A stretch of DNA of 64,000 nucleotides from Helicobacter rodentium ATCC 700285. GTDB taxonomy: Bacteria > Campylobacterota > Campylobacteria > Campylobacterales > Helicobacteraceae. The first letter of the stretch is position 1, and each line of letters starts with the position of its first letter. Position numbers and translations under genes: made by a program. The stretch spans positions 1 to 64,000 of the forward strand of contig NZ_JHWC01000006.1 of NCBI RefSeq assembly GCF_000687535.1, in the 5' to 3' direction. Under the pieces are notes generated by a model. The model did no database searches, was not told where the DNA came from, and saw only the letters and a list, made by a program, of their open reading frames with translations. Below are positions 18,785-27,442 of the stretch, one piece after another.

Positions 18785-20002
18785 ATGGCAGAAGTTTATG
18801 AATTACAAGAAGTAGAAGTTTGGGACGGAAATATGGCGGCAAGCCACGCAATGCGACAAGCGCAAATTGATGTTGTCTCTGCTTATCCTATTACGCCTTC
18901 AACCCCGATTGTGCAAAATTATGCAACTTTTCTTTCTAATGGTTATATTGATGGCGAGTTTGTAATGGTGGAATCCGAACACGCTGCGATGAGTGGCTGT
19001 GTAGGTGCTGCGGCTGCTGGTGGGCGTGTAGCGACTGCAACTAGCTCACAAGGGTTTGCTTTAATGGTGGAAGTGCTTTATCAAGCTTCTGGTATGCGTT
19101 TGCCAATCGTGCTAAATGTTGTGAATCGCGCACTTGCAAGTCCCTTAAATGTCAATGGAGACCATTCAGATATGTATTTAGGACGCGATGCAGGTTGGAT
19201 TAATCTATGCACCTATAATCCGCAAGAAGCGTATGATTTCAACCTTATGGCATTTAAAATTGCAGAGGATTATGATGTGCGCTTACCGGTTATGGTGCAT
19301 CAAGACGGATTTATCTGTTCGCATACTGCACAGAGTGTGCGTCCATTAAGCGACAAAGAGGCTTATAAGTTTATCGGCGATTATAAACCCAAAAATGCAA
19401 TGCTAGACTTTGAGCGTCCTGCAACCTATGGAGCGCAAACAGAGGAGGATTGGCATTTTGAGCATAAGGCGCAATTACACAATGCGATTATGCAATCTAT
19501 GGGCGTAATTGAGCGCACTTTTAAAGAGTTTGAAAAACTCACAGGGCGCAAATATAATATCGTAGAAAAATACGATATGGAAGATGCGGAAGTTGCGATT
19601 GTTGCACTTGGCACAACCGTGGAATCCGCAAGAATCGCTACAAAAGAAGCAAGAAAAAATGGAATCAAAGCAGGGGTTGTTAGCATTCGTTCTTTACGCC
19701 CATTCCCTTATCTTGCATTTTGTGAGAGTTTGAGCAAAGTAAAGGCGGTTGCATTCTTGGATAGAAGCTTACCAGCGGGTGCTATGGGAATGCTTTATAA
19801 CGAGGGTGTAGCAGCACTTTATCACGGCACAAACAAGCCTGTGGTAAGCAACTATATTTATGGATTGGGCGGACGCGACTTGACACAAAGCAATCTACAA
19901 GAGATTCTAAAAGAGTTACAAGCGAATGCAAAAGCAGGGAAGCTAACACACCCAACACAGCAATTTATCGGACTTAGAGGTCCAAAACTTGGATTTAATT
20001 AA
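18785..20002 (+). CDS. porA: Pyruvate:ferredoxin/flavodoxin oxidoreductase, alpha subunit
   Basis: A 405-residue subunit with the N-terminal pyrimidine-binding-like domain (AYPITPSTPIVQ, residues about 36-47; VESEHAAMSGCVGAAAAGGR) and the C-terminal transketolase-like domain with ARIATKEARKNGIKAGVVSIRSLRPFPY. The length and blocks are typical of four-subunit enzymes. It is part of porCDAB, which replaces pyruvate dehydrogenase in these microaerophiles. Confidence 0.96.
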   Translation: MAEVYELQEVEVWDGNMAASHAMRQAQIDVVSAYPITPSTPIVQNYATFLSNGYIDGEFVMVESEHAAMSGCVGAAAAGGRVATATSSQGFALMVEVLYQASGMRLPIVLNVVNRALASPLNVNGDHSDMYLGRDAGWINLCTYNPQEAYDFNLMAFKIAEDYDVRLPVMVHQDGFICSHTAQSVRPLSDKEAYKFIGDYKPKNAMLDFERPATYGAQTEEDWHFEHKAQLHNAIMQSMGVIERTFKEFEKLTGRKYNIVEKYDMEDAEVAIVALGTTVESARIATKEARKNGIKAGVVSIRSLRPFPYLAFCESLSKVKAVAFLDRSLPAGAMGMLYNEGVAALYHGTNKPVVSNYIYGLGGRDLTQSNLQEILKELQANAKAGKLTHPTQQFIGLRGPKLGFN

Positions 20003-20012
20003 GGAGCGCGAA

Positions 20013-20957
20013 ATGAGTGAAATTAAAAATTTAAAACAATATTCAAAAGCGAGTGAGCGATTTGAGGGTGCGCACCTTTTATGTCCGGGTTGTGCGCACG
20101 GAATGATTGTAAGAGAAGTATTAAATGCGACTTCACACCCTTTGTTGATTGCAACTTCCACCGGTTGTTTGGAGGTAAGCACCGCAGTTTATCCTTATAC
20201 TTCTTGGGATACGCCTTGGATTCATATCGGATTTGAAAATAGCTCCACTGCGATTGCGGGAGCAGAGGCAATGTATAAGGCATTGAAGCGTAAAAATAAA
20301 CTTTATAGCGATAAAGAGCCTAAGTTTGTAGCCTTTGGTGGAGATGGTTCTACTTATGATATTGGATTCCAATTTATTAGTGGTTGCTTTGAAAGAGGAC
20401 ACGATTTCACCTATGTGTGCTTGGATAATGAAGTGTATGCAAACACAGGGGGACAAAGGAGTGGTTCTACACCGCTTGGTGCTTCTACAACGACTACACC
20501 AGCAGGGCGCGTCAGCTATGGTAAAAAGGATAGAAAAAAAGATTTACTTTTCATTATGGCAGCGCACGGCGCACCTTATGTAGCACAAGTTGCGCCTAAT
20601 AAATGGAAGGATATGAGTAAAAAAATCAAAACCGCAATTGAAACAGAGGGACCTACTTTTATTAACGCAATGAGTGCTTGCACCACAGAATGGAGATTCC
20701 CTGCAAATCAAACCATTGAAATGAGTGATTTAGCGGTGGATTCTCTTGTATTTCCGCTTTTTGAAATCATCAATGGGCGCGAGTTGAAAATCACTTATCG
20801 TCCTAAAAATGTCGTCCCTGTGCGTGATTATCTAGGCGCACAAGCAAGATTCAAGCATTTGTTTAAGCCAGAGAATGAATACTTGATTGTAGAATGGCAA
20901 AAAAGAGTAGATGAGTATTGGGAATACCTCCAAAGACGCGAAGAGGCAAAAGTATAA
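20013..20957 (+). CDS. porB: Pyruvate:ferredoxin/flavodoxin oxidoreductase, beta subunit
   Basis: A 314-residue subunit that binds thiamine diphosphate. The [4Fe-4S] ligands include CPGCAHG near the N-terminus and CLEVSTAVYP. The cofactor-binding block is FGGDGSTYDIGFQ ... LDNEVYANTGGQRSGSTP. I chose the ATG at 20013 because aaggag lies at 20001-20006; an in-frame TTG at 19989 is inside the porA end. It is the last gene of the operon and is followed by a clear terminator. Confidence 0.96.
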   Translation: MSEIKNLKQYSKASERFEGAHLLCPGCAHGMIVREVLNATSHPLLIATSTGCLEVSTAVYPYTSWDTPWIHIGFENSSTAIAGAEAMYKALKRKNKLYSDKEPKFVAFGGDGSTYDIGFQFISGCFERGHDFTYVCLDNEVYANTGGQRSGSTPLGASTTTTPAGRVSYGKKDRKKDLLFIMAAHGAPYVAQVAPNKWKDMSKKIKTAIETEGPTFINAMSACTTEWRFPANQTIEMSDLAVDSLVFPLFEIINGRELKITYRPKNVVPVRDYLGAQARFKHLFKPENEYLIVEWQKRVDEYWEYLQRREEAKV

Positions 20958-20964
20958 TGAGGCG

Positions 20965-20995
20965 ATAGCAGAGCTTGTAAGCTTTGCTATTTTGT
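20965..20995 (+). terminator. Rho-independent terminator of porCDAB
   Basis: A 12-bp stem with one G-T pair, arms 20965-20976 (atagcagagctt) and 20979-20990 (aagctttgctat), followed by tttgt. Confidence 0.85.
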
Positions 20996-21268
20996 AAGAT
21001 TTATAAAGATTTAACATACTGCGTTTAAGGGGCGCAATAGCCCTTGTTTAGAATCTATTTTTCATCTTTCTTTTTTATTGTTAAGAATATTGTCCATTAT
21101 GAGAGCATAGAATCCGCACAAACTATTAGATACATAGAATCGCATTGCGCAATTCCACAAAAAGCAGCAAAATTTTATAAAATGAATTTTTGCGTCATAT
21201 CCTGTCATATTGTTGGTTTATAATTTGCCTATAGAGAAATCTATACATTCAATTTTTAAGGAGGCATT
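20996..21268 (+). promoter_or_regulatory. Spacer with promoter for the 21.3-kb small genes
   Basis: No gene is seen. A -10 element TATAAT lies at 21219-21224, and a direct repeat gtcatat occurs twice just upstream (21194-21200 and 21204-21210), possibly a regulator site. A short GC hairpin (aaggggc/gccctt, 21027-21045) is also present. Confidence 0.4.
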
Positions 21269-21460
21269 ATGCTTAGATTTGTTGTAGGATTTGCGGCAGG
21301 TTGGATTGCTAAGAAGTGGCTTGATGAGGAGATTGACAAGAACAAAAATACTTTGAAAGGTCAAATGGGCGATTATGGCTATATGGACGCTTTGGGTGAT
21401 AAATGGTATCACATTAAGAGAAAATTGGATATAAATTTTAACTCCAAATGCGAGGAATAA
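21269..21460 (+). CDS. Small protein with N-terminal hydrophobic segment, unknown
   Basis: A 63-residue protein I cannot assign. Residues 1-14 form a short hydrophobic stretch (LRFVVGFAAGWIA) followed by a charged helix (KKWLDEEIDKNKN) and a basic/aromatic tail, a shape seen in YtxH-like small proteins. The start has the best ribosome site of the region (aaggaggc), which supports real translation. The next gene starts 1 base after its stop. Confidence 0.65.
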   Translation: MLRFVVGFAAGWIAKKWLDEEIDKNKNTLKGQMGDYGYMDALGDKWYHIKRKLDINFNSKCEE

Positions 21461-21461
21461 G

Positions 21462-21797
21462 ATGATTCCTTGCATAAACACTTATGAGTCTAAATTAACA
21501 AGCAAAGATTCAGTTGCAGAGAAATGGTTAGACGTTTCGGTGAAATATAAGATTTTGATTCAAAAAATTATATTCTTGTTACGGGAAGATTTTATAGCTT
21601 CAGTAGTTTTGGATAAAACATTGACTACATTTCCTCGAGGAGAAAAAAGTTTGTCTGTTGTGGTAGAATTTCCGATTGCCTATGATTTTGATAAGATGAT
21701 TCTTGTAACGAATGAGGGAGATTTTTTGTTTTGTTGTGATGAACAAGCAAAACAAGAGATGGATGAGCATATAGATATTAAGAAGCTATATGGTTAG
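21462..21797 (+). CDS. Hypothetical protein, probable partner of the preceding small gene
   Basis: A 111-residue soluble protein with no motif I recognise. It has a hydrophobic middle (YKILIQKIIFLLREDFIASVVL) and two beta-like stretches (LSVVVEFPIAY, MILVTNEGDFLFCC). It begins directly after the 63-residue gene (stop taa, then g, then ATG), so the pair is one transcript. After its TAG the same frame stays open for 23 more codons with protein-like composition, so the stop may be premature; see the next entry. Confidence 0.6.
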   Translation: MIPCINTYESKLTSKDSVAEKWLDVSVKYKILIQKIIFLLREDFIASVVLDKTLTTFPRGEKSLSVVVEFPIAYDFDKMILVTNEGDFLFCCDEQAKQEMDEHIDIKKLYG

Positions 21798-21955
21798 AGG
21801 AGAATTACTGACTATGATAATGGTCGTGAAAGTGATAAATATTTTAAAGATAATAAAAAAGGAATTTAAAAATTAAAGAAATTAAAGATGGCGGGATAGA
21901 ATCTCTATGGAATTCTACCATTTAATGACTTGTTCTATCGGGATTCTCCAAAATT
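21798..21955 (+). pseudogene. Possible decayed coding extension downstream of the 111-residue gene
   Basis: Reading on in the same frame past the TAG gives a hydrophilic, protein-like string ending DYDNGRESDKYFKDNKKGI before a TAA. After a frame change, KIKEIKDGGIESLWNSTI follows to another stop. No ribosome site starts a new gene cleanly. This looks like a longer ancestral gene broken by a stop and a frameshift. It is inference from composition only. Confidence 0.3.
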
Positions 21956-21984
21956 GCTATGGTATCATCTATCATTTTAGCTTT

Positions 21985-22191
21985 TTAGTCTTTCGCATTT
22001 GTGTTGTAGTAAGACAAGATGAGCCACAAGCCAATGATTCCTAACACTATTGCAAAGGCGTAAGGAGAGAGGTTAAAGAGTGCTAATAATCCAAGGATTC
22101 CAAAAATCACAAGAATCCATACTAATTTAAATAAGAAAATGATTGGGACTAAAACAAGTCCCAAAATAGCAGTAAGAATCGCCCACAACAT
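21985..22191 (-). CDS. Small membrane protein with two hydrophobic segments
   Basis: A 68-residue protein that is almost entirely hydrophobic, with segments of about residues 3-36 and 40-60 and a short polar tail (SYYNTNAKD). No family is recognised. It lies 25 bases after the 560-residue membrane protein on the same strand and is the last gene of this accessory operon. The small size and composition could also suit a holin-like or chaperone-like accessory protein. Confidence 0.6.
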   Translation of the reverse strand: MLWAILTAILGLVLVPIIFLFKLVWILVIFGILGLLALFNLSPYAFAIVLGIIGLWLILSYYNTNAKD

Positions 22192-22216
22192 TGTTTGTCT
22201 ATCGGTTTTTTTCAGA

Positions 22217-23899
22217 TTACCACTTTAGGCAACCTGTTCTATTGGGTTGTTGCAAAATCTCTTTCACATCATCTATTGTTTTGATTTTTAATTCCGCTCC
22301 CCAAAGCGCATTAATCTTTTGCAATGCTTCAGTATAAGTGACATCATCGTTATTTTCTATTGCGATTGCGCAATCTGCAAACGAGCTTTCAAGCGTGATT
22401 AACCGCTCCTTATGCGTGGATTCTATCAGCTTTTCTATTTCCTCTCTTTCCTCTATGAGTTGGGGGAGGTTTTCTGCGCATAGGGTTATGATTGCTTCGG
22501 CTCTTTTTGCGGAGAATTCTGCATAATCTAAAGCGCCGAAGAATGCATCTAGTGCCATATCAATGCTACGCATACTTAGCACGACCGCGAACGCTCCAGC
22601 GACGATTGAGAGAATCGTAGAGAGGATATTTGCGAGTGATGCGCCAATCACTCCGACAACAGGCGTTAAAAACGCAATCATTTTTGCTTCTAATGTGCTT
22701 TGTAAGGCGACAACGCCAACTACCGCAGCGGCAGAAAAGATGGATTTTAGAATCACTCTTAGCAATTCTTGCATATTTGTAATTTTTCCGCTTATATAGT
22801 CATAGATTCCATTATAAATGGACTTTGCACTAGCTCTTGTGGTGTCCCAGATTTTTTTCAGGTCTTTAGCAATGGATTTGAAAATCTGCCCGACAATGCC
22901 GACAACAGCGTCTATCATACCAAATCCAGCCCCTCTTGCAAAAGTCTTTTGAAATGCCTCTATTGTCCTTTGAAATAGTCGTTTAATGCGCTCCAAAACA
23001 GGGGTTTCAGAATCTATTTTGCCACGAAACATATCGTTAATTTCCCATACGATTCCATTTGCAAGTGTAGAGAGTGCGACAACAACCGCATCGCTCATTC
23101 CTGCTTGGAGGATATGCCCTCCAGCACTTACGCCTTGAAACACTACTGCAGTTGCATTAGGATTTTCACACATTAAGCGGTTACAGAGATTGTTTGCGTT
23201 GAGTTTTTCTAAGGCTTTTTGCGCTTTTTGCGCTTTTTCTATTATTTTTGGGTTATCAGAATTTTTACCTTTTTCAATCATTTCTTCTAAATTTTCTCTA
23301 TGTCTCTTGTAATCATCAAAGGGCATTTTGAGTTCATCGGGTGCGTTTTCTCCCTCTAAATAGCAGTCTTTTAGTAAATCATTTGTGTTTTTAATCACTT
23401 TGAGCTGTGCTGTTTTTATAACATTGCCCTTTTCATCAAAAGTTACGGTATCGGTTGTAGTATGGTGTTTGTGAGCAAGTGCCGCTAGGGTAGAATCGCT
23501 AAAATTCATATTTTCCACTTCATTTTTGTAATAGGCTAAAATATATTCTAATTTTTGTCTATCTTTTTCATTGAGATTTTCTATTTTTTTGCCACTTTTT
23601 AAAAAATCTTGCGCATATTTAATATCTGCAAGCGTGTCTGTTGTGTAAGTTTTATTACCTGTATTCAAGAGAGAATCTTTTGTGTTTTGCATTCCAATAT
23701 CCAATTCTTCAAAAGTTTGTCCGAAAAATTTATCATTCTTTTTGTGCTGATTGTATGCCCTTGCGGTATCACTTGTCATCTGTGCACTTGCTCCATAAGC
23801 GGCATAGGTGTTTAGGCTAAAAATATTTAAGCCAAGTTTAGCTAGGCTTTGTGTGCCAATCTCCTCTATGACTTCATCTACAAATGCTTTTTGTGCCAT
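22217..23899 (-). CDS. Large membrane protein of unknown function (accessory operon)
   Basis: A 560-residue protein I do not recognise. The first 250 residues are hydrophilic and helical with a charged stretch (KIIEKAQKAQKALEKL). Then come small-residue-rich hydrophobic helices at about residues 265-290, 325-345, 385-410 and 412-445 (for example AAAVVGVVALQST and VVGVIGASLANILSTILSIV), separated by amphipathic parts (SIAKDLKKIWDTTRASAKSIYNGI). The C-terminal ~100 residues look coiled-coil (EEREEIEKLIEST). The ATG follows aaaggagaaaaa. The pattern recalls membrane-inserting or pore-forming proteins, but that is only a resemblance. Confidence 0.75.
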   Translation of the reverse strand: MAQKAFVDEVIEEIGTQSLAKLGLNIFSLNTYAAYGASAQMTSDTARAYNQHKKNDKFFGQTFEELDIGMQNTKDSLLNTGNKTYTTDTLADIKYAQDFLKSGKKIENLNEKDRQKLEYILAYYKNEVENMNFSDSTLAALAHKHHTTTDTVTFDEKGNVIKTAQLKVIKNTNDLLKDCYLEGENAPDELKMPFDDYKRHRENLEEMIEKGKNSDNPKIIEKAQKAQKALEKLNANNLCNRLMCENPNATAVVFQGVSAGGHILQAGMSDAVVVALSTLANGIVWEINDMFRGKIDSETPVLERIKRLFQRTIEAFQKTFARGAGFGMIDAVVGIVGQIFKSIAKDLKKIWDTTRASAKSIYNGIYDYISGKITNMQELLRVILKSIFSAAAVVGVVALQSTLEAKMIAFLTPVVGVIGASLANILSTILSIVAGAFAVVLSMRSIDMALDAFFGALDYAEFSAKRAEAIITLCAENLPQLIEEREEIEKLIESTHKERLITLESSFADCAIAIENNDDVTYTEALQKINALWGAELKIKTIDDVKEILQQPNRTGCLKW

Positions 23900-23952
23900 T
23901 TTTTCTCCTTTGCATTTTAGAATCCCTAAGCCTTAGAGGCTTAGAAATAACT

Positions 23953-24969
23953 TTATTTCCCCCATTTTGCATTGATTTCTTTGATGAGTTCCTCGCTTTT
24001 TTTCTGATGTGCCATTATTTCTTTTGTTAGCGGGTCTTCATCGTTCATAAGCGGGGCGTTAATGATATATACAATCGTTTGGGCAAGTTGCATCATTGAT
24101 TTTAATCTCTCTTGCTCTTCTGCTTCCCATTTGCTTACACTATGCCCTTTTTGCACAAAGGTGGTAAAAACCTTGTCTATTTGAGATTTCAAGAAAACAT
24201 CACTCTCTTGGAGTATTTTTGCTTTTTCTTTGATTTTGTTTATCATCTCTTTCCAATATGATTGCTCACTCTTTACCACCTCTCTTAGTGCATTAAAAGA
24301 TTCATAATAGGCTTGTGCGTCATTTAATTTGCCCTCTGAAAACATTGCAACTACAATGCTGGTAACAGCTACAAGAGGTGCGGCTACGATTCCGCCTAGC
24401 ACCCACATTCCCCCAGCGATACCTAGCCCACCACTTGCGAGTGTCCCTCCACCTAGCCACGCTAGAGTTGCATTTGTTGCCGCGACACCAGAGAGTGAGC
24501 TAATCGCTGTGCCTGTCCCAGCAGTTGCAAGCAGTCCCACTCCACCTACTGCACCAAACCCCGCCATACCTCCAGCGACTCCACCCGCTACGATTCCGCT
24601 TAATGCAGATTTTAAGGCTGTGATGACTTGCTCTATTTGGGTGATATTTTCAATGGTTTCTTTTCCGATGATTTCTTGAAGTTCCTTAGAATCTTTAATA
24701 TCTAGTTGATCTATAAGATTCTTATATCGCTCAAGGCTATTTTCAATGATGGATTTTTGTAGAAATCCTAGTTCATCAAACTCATCTGCAACATTTTCTT
24801 GCGCCTTTTTGAGTGCGCTTTCGGCTTTATTATAGTTTTCTGTCGCTTGATTGACTAACTCTCCAGCTTTTTTGTAATTGTCGTAAGCCTCTTTTCCCTT
24901 TGTTCCTGCAAATATAACGCTTAATAAAGTCCCTCCTGCTACTGCAATAGGTATTAATGGTAATGGCAT
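23953..24969 (-). CDS. Glycine-zipper membrane protein with coiled coils, unknown
   Basis: A 338-residue protein. A short N-terminal hydrophobic helix (PLPLIPIAVAGGTLLSVIFAG) is followed by a coiled coil (about residues 27-115). A long Gly/Ala hydrophobic block (about 125-220: GIVAGGVAGGMAGFGAVGGVG ... GGIVAAPLVAVTSIVVAMF) forms a likely membrane hairpin. A second coiled coil ends the protein. I start it at ATG 24969 because aaggagaca precedes it. The domain shape resembles apolipoprotein-L-like or glycine-zipper pore proteins. It lies 53 bases before the 560-residue membrane protein. Confidence 0.75.
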   Translation of the reverse strand: MPLPLIPIAVAGGTLLSVIFAGTKGKEAYDNYKKAGELVNQATENYNKAESALKKAQENVADEFDELGFLQKSIIENSLERYKNLIDQLDIKDSKELQEIIGKETIENITQIEQVITALKSALSGIVAGGVAGGMAGFGAVGGVGLLATAGTGTAISSLSGVAATNATLAWLGGGTLASGGLGIAGGMWVLGGIVAAPLVAVTSIVVAMFSEGKLNDAQAYYESFNALREVVKSEQSYWKEMINKIKEKAKILQESDVFLKSQIDKVFTTFVQKGHSVSKWEAEEQERLKSMMQLAQTIVYIINAPLMNDEDPLTKEIMAHQKKSEELIKEINAKWGK

Positions 24970-24979
24970 TTTGTCTCCT

Positions 24980-25279
24980 TTAATTGAATTTGTTGATTGC
25001 TTGTAACGCTTCACAAGCAGAAATGTTGAGAGCATAAAACTCACTTTTGCTAAAAAACTTCCGATACACTTTCTCAAAACTCACATCTACTCTGCAAATC
25101 TCCGGACGCGTGTCGTAAATCTCACACGCATTACTTTGTAGATTAAGATATTTACAGATTCCATTGCCTTTATCAAACTCTTTTAATTCCGCAATATTGG
25201 AGATATTTTTGCAACAGATTCCACAATGTGTGCAAGGAAAATTCATCGTTTCATTCTCTTTACTTTGGTCAATGTCCAT
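24980..25279 (-). CDS. YkgJ-family cysteine cluster protein
   Basis: A 99-residue protein with CTHCGICCKN near residues 16-25, then CKYL, ACEIYDTRPEIC and a final Cys in SACEAL. This is the zinc- or iron-binding cysteine pattern of the YkgJ/FliB-like family (UPF0153). The exact role of the family is unclear; some members act in metal handling or in protein methylation. It is the first gene of a four-gene minus-strand run, only 10 bases before the glycine-zipper gene, which suggests a shared job. An internal ATG at residue 12 is a possible alternative start. Confidence 0.8.
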   Translation of the reverse strand: MDIDQSKENETMNFPCTHCGICCKNISNIAELKEFDKGNGICKYLNLQSNACEIYDTRPEICRVDVSFEKVYRKFFSKSEFYALNISACEALQAINKFN

Positions 25280-25375
25280 TTTTCATTTTTTCTCCTATCA
25301 ATTAAAATTTCAAAATTATACAAAACCGCTTGGACAGGATTTGTCGTATAGAATGCAATAGTTTATATTTATTAG

Positions 25376-25800
25376 GAATTTTTTATCAAAGGTTACGATT
25401 CTTTGGAACTCGTAAGGACAAGAAGCAAATCATTATGTCATTGCGTCTCCCACTTTTGTCATTGCGAGGGAGCGAAGCGGACGAAGCAATCTATAATTTT
25501 GCATACAGAAAATTTTACAATGGAATCCTTAGAATATAAAGGAGTGCATTATTATAGATTGCCACGATTCCGCTAACGTAGAATCTCGCAATGACGCAGT
25601 GGGAAGCTTTAAAGCAGTAATATTATGGATTGCTTCGTTGCTCACTGCGTTCGTTTCTCACAATGAAAAACAAACCGCCACGACTTCTGCAAAGTCTCGC
25701 AAGGACGCAATGGCAAATCATTCTTTTGCGAATCTTGCAAAGACAAATCATTCTTTTGCGAATCAAAACAACTCTAGCGACAAGAGCGCGACATTTTCTA
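25376..25800. repeat. Gene-free gap with dispersed ATTGCGAG repeats
   Basis: No gene is seen between the YkgJ operon and the WYL regulator (about 550 bases). The stretch is built from repeat phrases: gtcattgcgagggagcgaag (25455 on), cgaagcaatctata, tatagattgccacgattcc, gaatctcgcaatgacgcag, and cgcaaggacgcaatgg. Some phrases face each other as inverted repeats. Inside it a 30-bp unit is repeated in tandem: caaatcattcttttgcgaatc starts at 25714 and again at 25744. Confidence 0.7.
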
Positions 25801-25832
25801 TGCTATAATGAATCTTTTTAAAAGGAGACAAA

Positions 25833-26788
25833 ATGAGAATGGAGCACGATACGCTTGCAAAGCGTTTGGCTTTAATCCTAAAGAAGCTCATTGGTGGAGA
25901 GAGTTTTACCATAGAGGATTTGTCGCGTGAGTTTGGGGTTAGTAAGCGCACAATTCAGCGGGATTTAAATGAGCGGTTTGATTTTTTAGAAATCGTTAGG
26001 GATAAAGAGGGAAGTTATTGTTTGGGTAAAGATTCCTTTGGATTGTATGGATTGCGGGATATTAGGGATTTCGCGCTTTTTAGTGGTATTGGAGAGTTGT
26101 ATCCAAAGCTTGATGAGTCAATGCTCAATGAGATTCTAAACTCTAAAGCTTCCTCATCACCTTTTGCCCCCCCCCCCCCATTTTAGATGAAAACAATCAA
26201 CCAACAAAGTCATTAACCCCAAAGATTCTTATTAAAAACCACCATATAGAATCCTCCGCAAATATTGCACATATCTTTTTGCAATTAAAACAAGCAAGTT
26301 GCGATTACCAAAAAGTGAGATTTACTTATAAAGGAAAAGATAGAGAAGCAAATCCCTATGCGCTTACGCATCATAATGGCGTTTGGTATCTACTTGCGGA
26401 GGAAAAGGAGATTTTAAAATACTTTACATTATCCAAAATTAGTTGTTTGAAAGTTTTGCAAGGTTTTAAGCCGAGCAAAAAAATCATTGATGAAATCAAT
26501 CAAAGCCTTACCGCTTGGATTTCGCAAAACCCAATTTTAGTGCGTCTGTGTATTTCTAACGCGGCAAGAGAATATATTTTTCGCAAGAATTTCTTAATAA
26601 AATATAAAATCATAGAGGAATCGCCAACAGATTTTATCGTAGAATGCTACTTTGGCTATGTGGGTGAAGTCTTAAACCTTGTCAAGTGCTTTTTGCCTTA
26701 TATTAGGATTTTGTCTCCAGAATCTTTGCAAGAGCAGCTTGAATATGAGCTAAAGTCTTATCTAAATTTGCAAGATTCAATGGGGTAG
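25833..26788 (+). CDS. Phase-variable HTH/WYL transcription regulator, OFF in this sequence
   Basis: Two reading frames make one regulator. The first (25833-26186) carries a DeoR-like winged helix-turn-helix (FTIEDLSREFGVSKRTIQRDLNERF). The second (from about 26180 to 26788) carries the WYL ligand-sensing domain and its C-terminal extension (VRFTYKGKDREANPYALTHHNGVWYLLAEE). They are joined at a run of 13 C (26167-26179) that puts them out of frame, ending the first part at PPPPF-stop. With 11 or 14 C the frames fuse into one protein of about 318 residues, a normal length for this family. WYL regulators often control stress or defence loci. Confidence 0.85.
26167..26179. repeat. Poly-C tract (13 C) inside the WYL regulator
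   Basis: A run of 13 C. Only one of every three tract lengths (11, 14) keeps the regulator in frame. This is the classic slipped-strand switch of Helicobacter and Campylobacter. Confidence 0.85.
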
Positions 26789-27442
26789 GGGATAGGGATT
26801 CTGTAATGGAATCGTGGGTATGCAAGATTATATGGATTGCCACAACCCTAAAGGGCTTTGCAATGATATGAAGCTAACCATCTAGTCATTGCGAGGCGTT
26901 AGCCGAAGCAATCCATAATCTTGCACACTTAAATCTTACTATTTAGTCATTGCGAACAAAGTGAAGCAATCCATAATCTTGCATAAAGTAATTTTTGCAA
27001 TGGAATCTTTAAAGAAGTGCAGTATTATAGATTGCCACAGCCTCTAACGAGGCTTTGCAATGACGAAAAATAAAACGCTCTGTTTGCTTGATTATAGATT
27101 TGCGCTAAAGCGGGTAAATTTGCCAACGCAAATGCACACCACAATTTCACAAACACAGAATCTCGCAAGGACGAAATGATAAATGTTTCTTTGTGCAACA
27201 TTATAGATTGCTTCGTCTCCCACTTTGTTCATTCCTCGCAAGGACAGAGTGGAATCCCTATTTTCAACAATGCAGAATACCGCAAGGACGAAATCGTAGA
27301 ATGTTAATGTAGGCATAGAAAGCAAGTTGCCGAGAAAACTAAGTTTTCTTATGCTAAACAAAATAAATAGATGAAGATTCCGCATTTATGCAAAATTTAG
27401 CGAGGAATTAATCCTATTTATTTGAGATTGCAAAGCTTATTC
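26789..27442. repeat. Gene-free gap with dispersed repeats
   Basis: About 650 bases with no supportable gene. At least six copies of the ATTGCGAG/GCAATCTAT family are present, for example tagtcattgcgaggcgttag (26882 on), gtcattgcgaacaaagtgaagcaatccataatcttgca (26945 on) and attatagattgccacagcc (27022 on). Several end with ataatcttgca, also found at 32.2 kb. The region separates the WYL regulator from hemH. Confidence 0.65.

Noticed and set aside
27092-27385. A 97-codon minus-strand frame before hemH
   Set aside because: It is built from the dispersed repeat phrases, with no start signal.
25376-27442. CRISPR array in the repeat-rich gaps
   Set aside because: Repeats are degenerate, in both orientations and irregularly spaced, and no cas genes are nearby.
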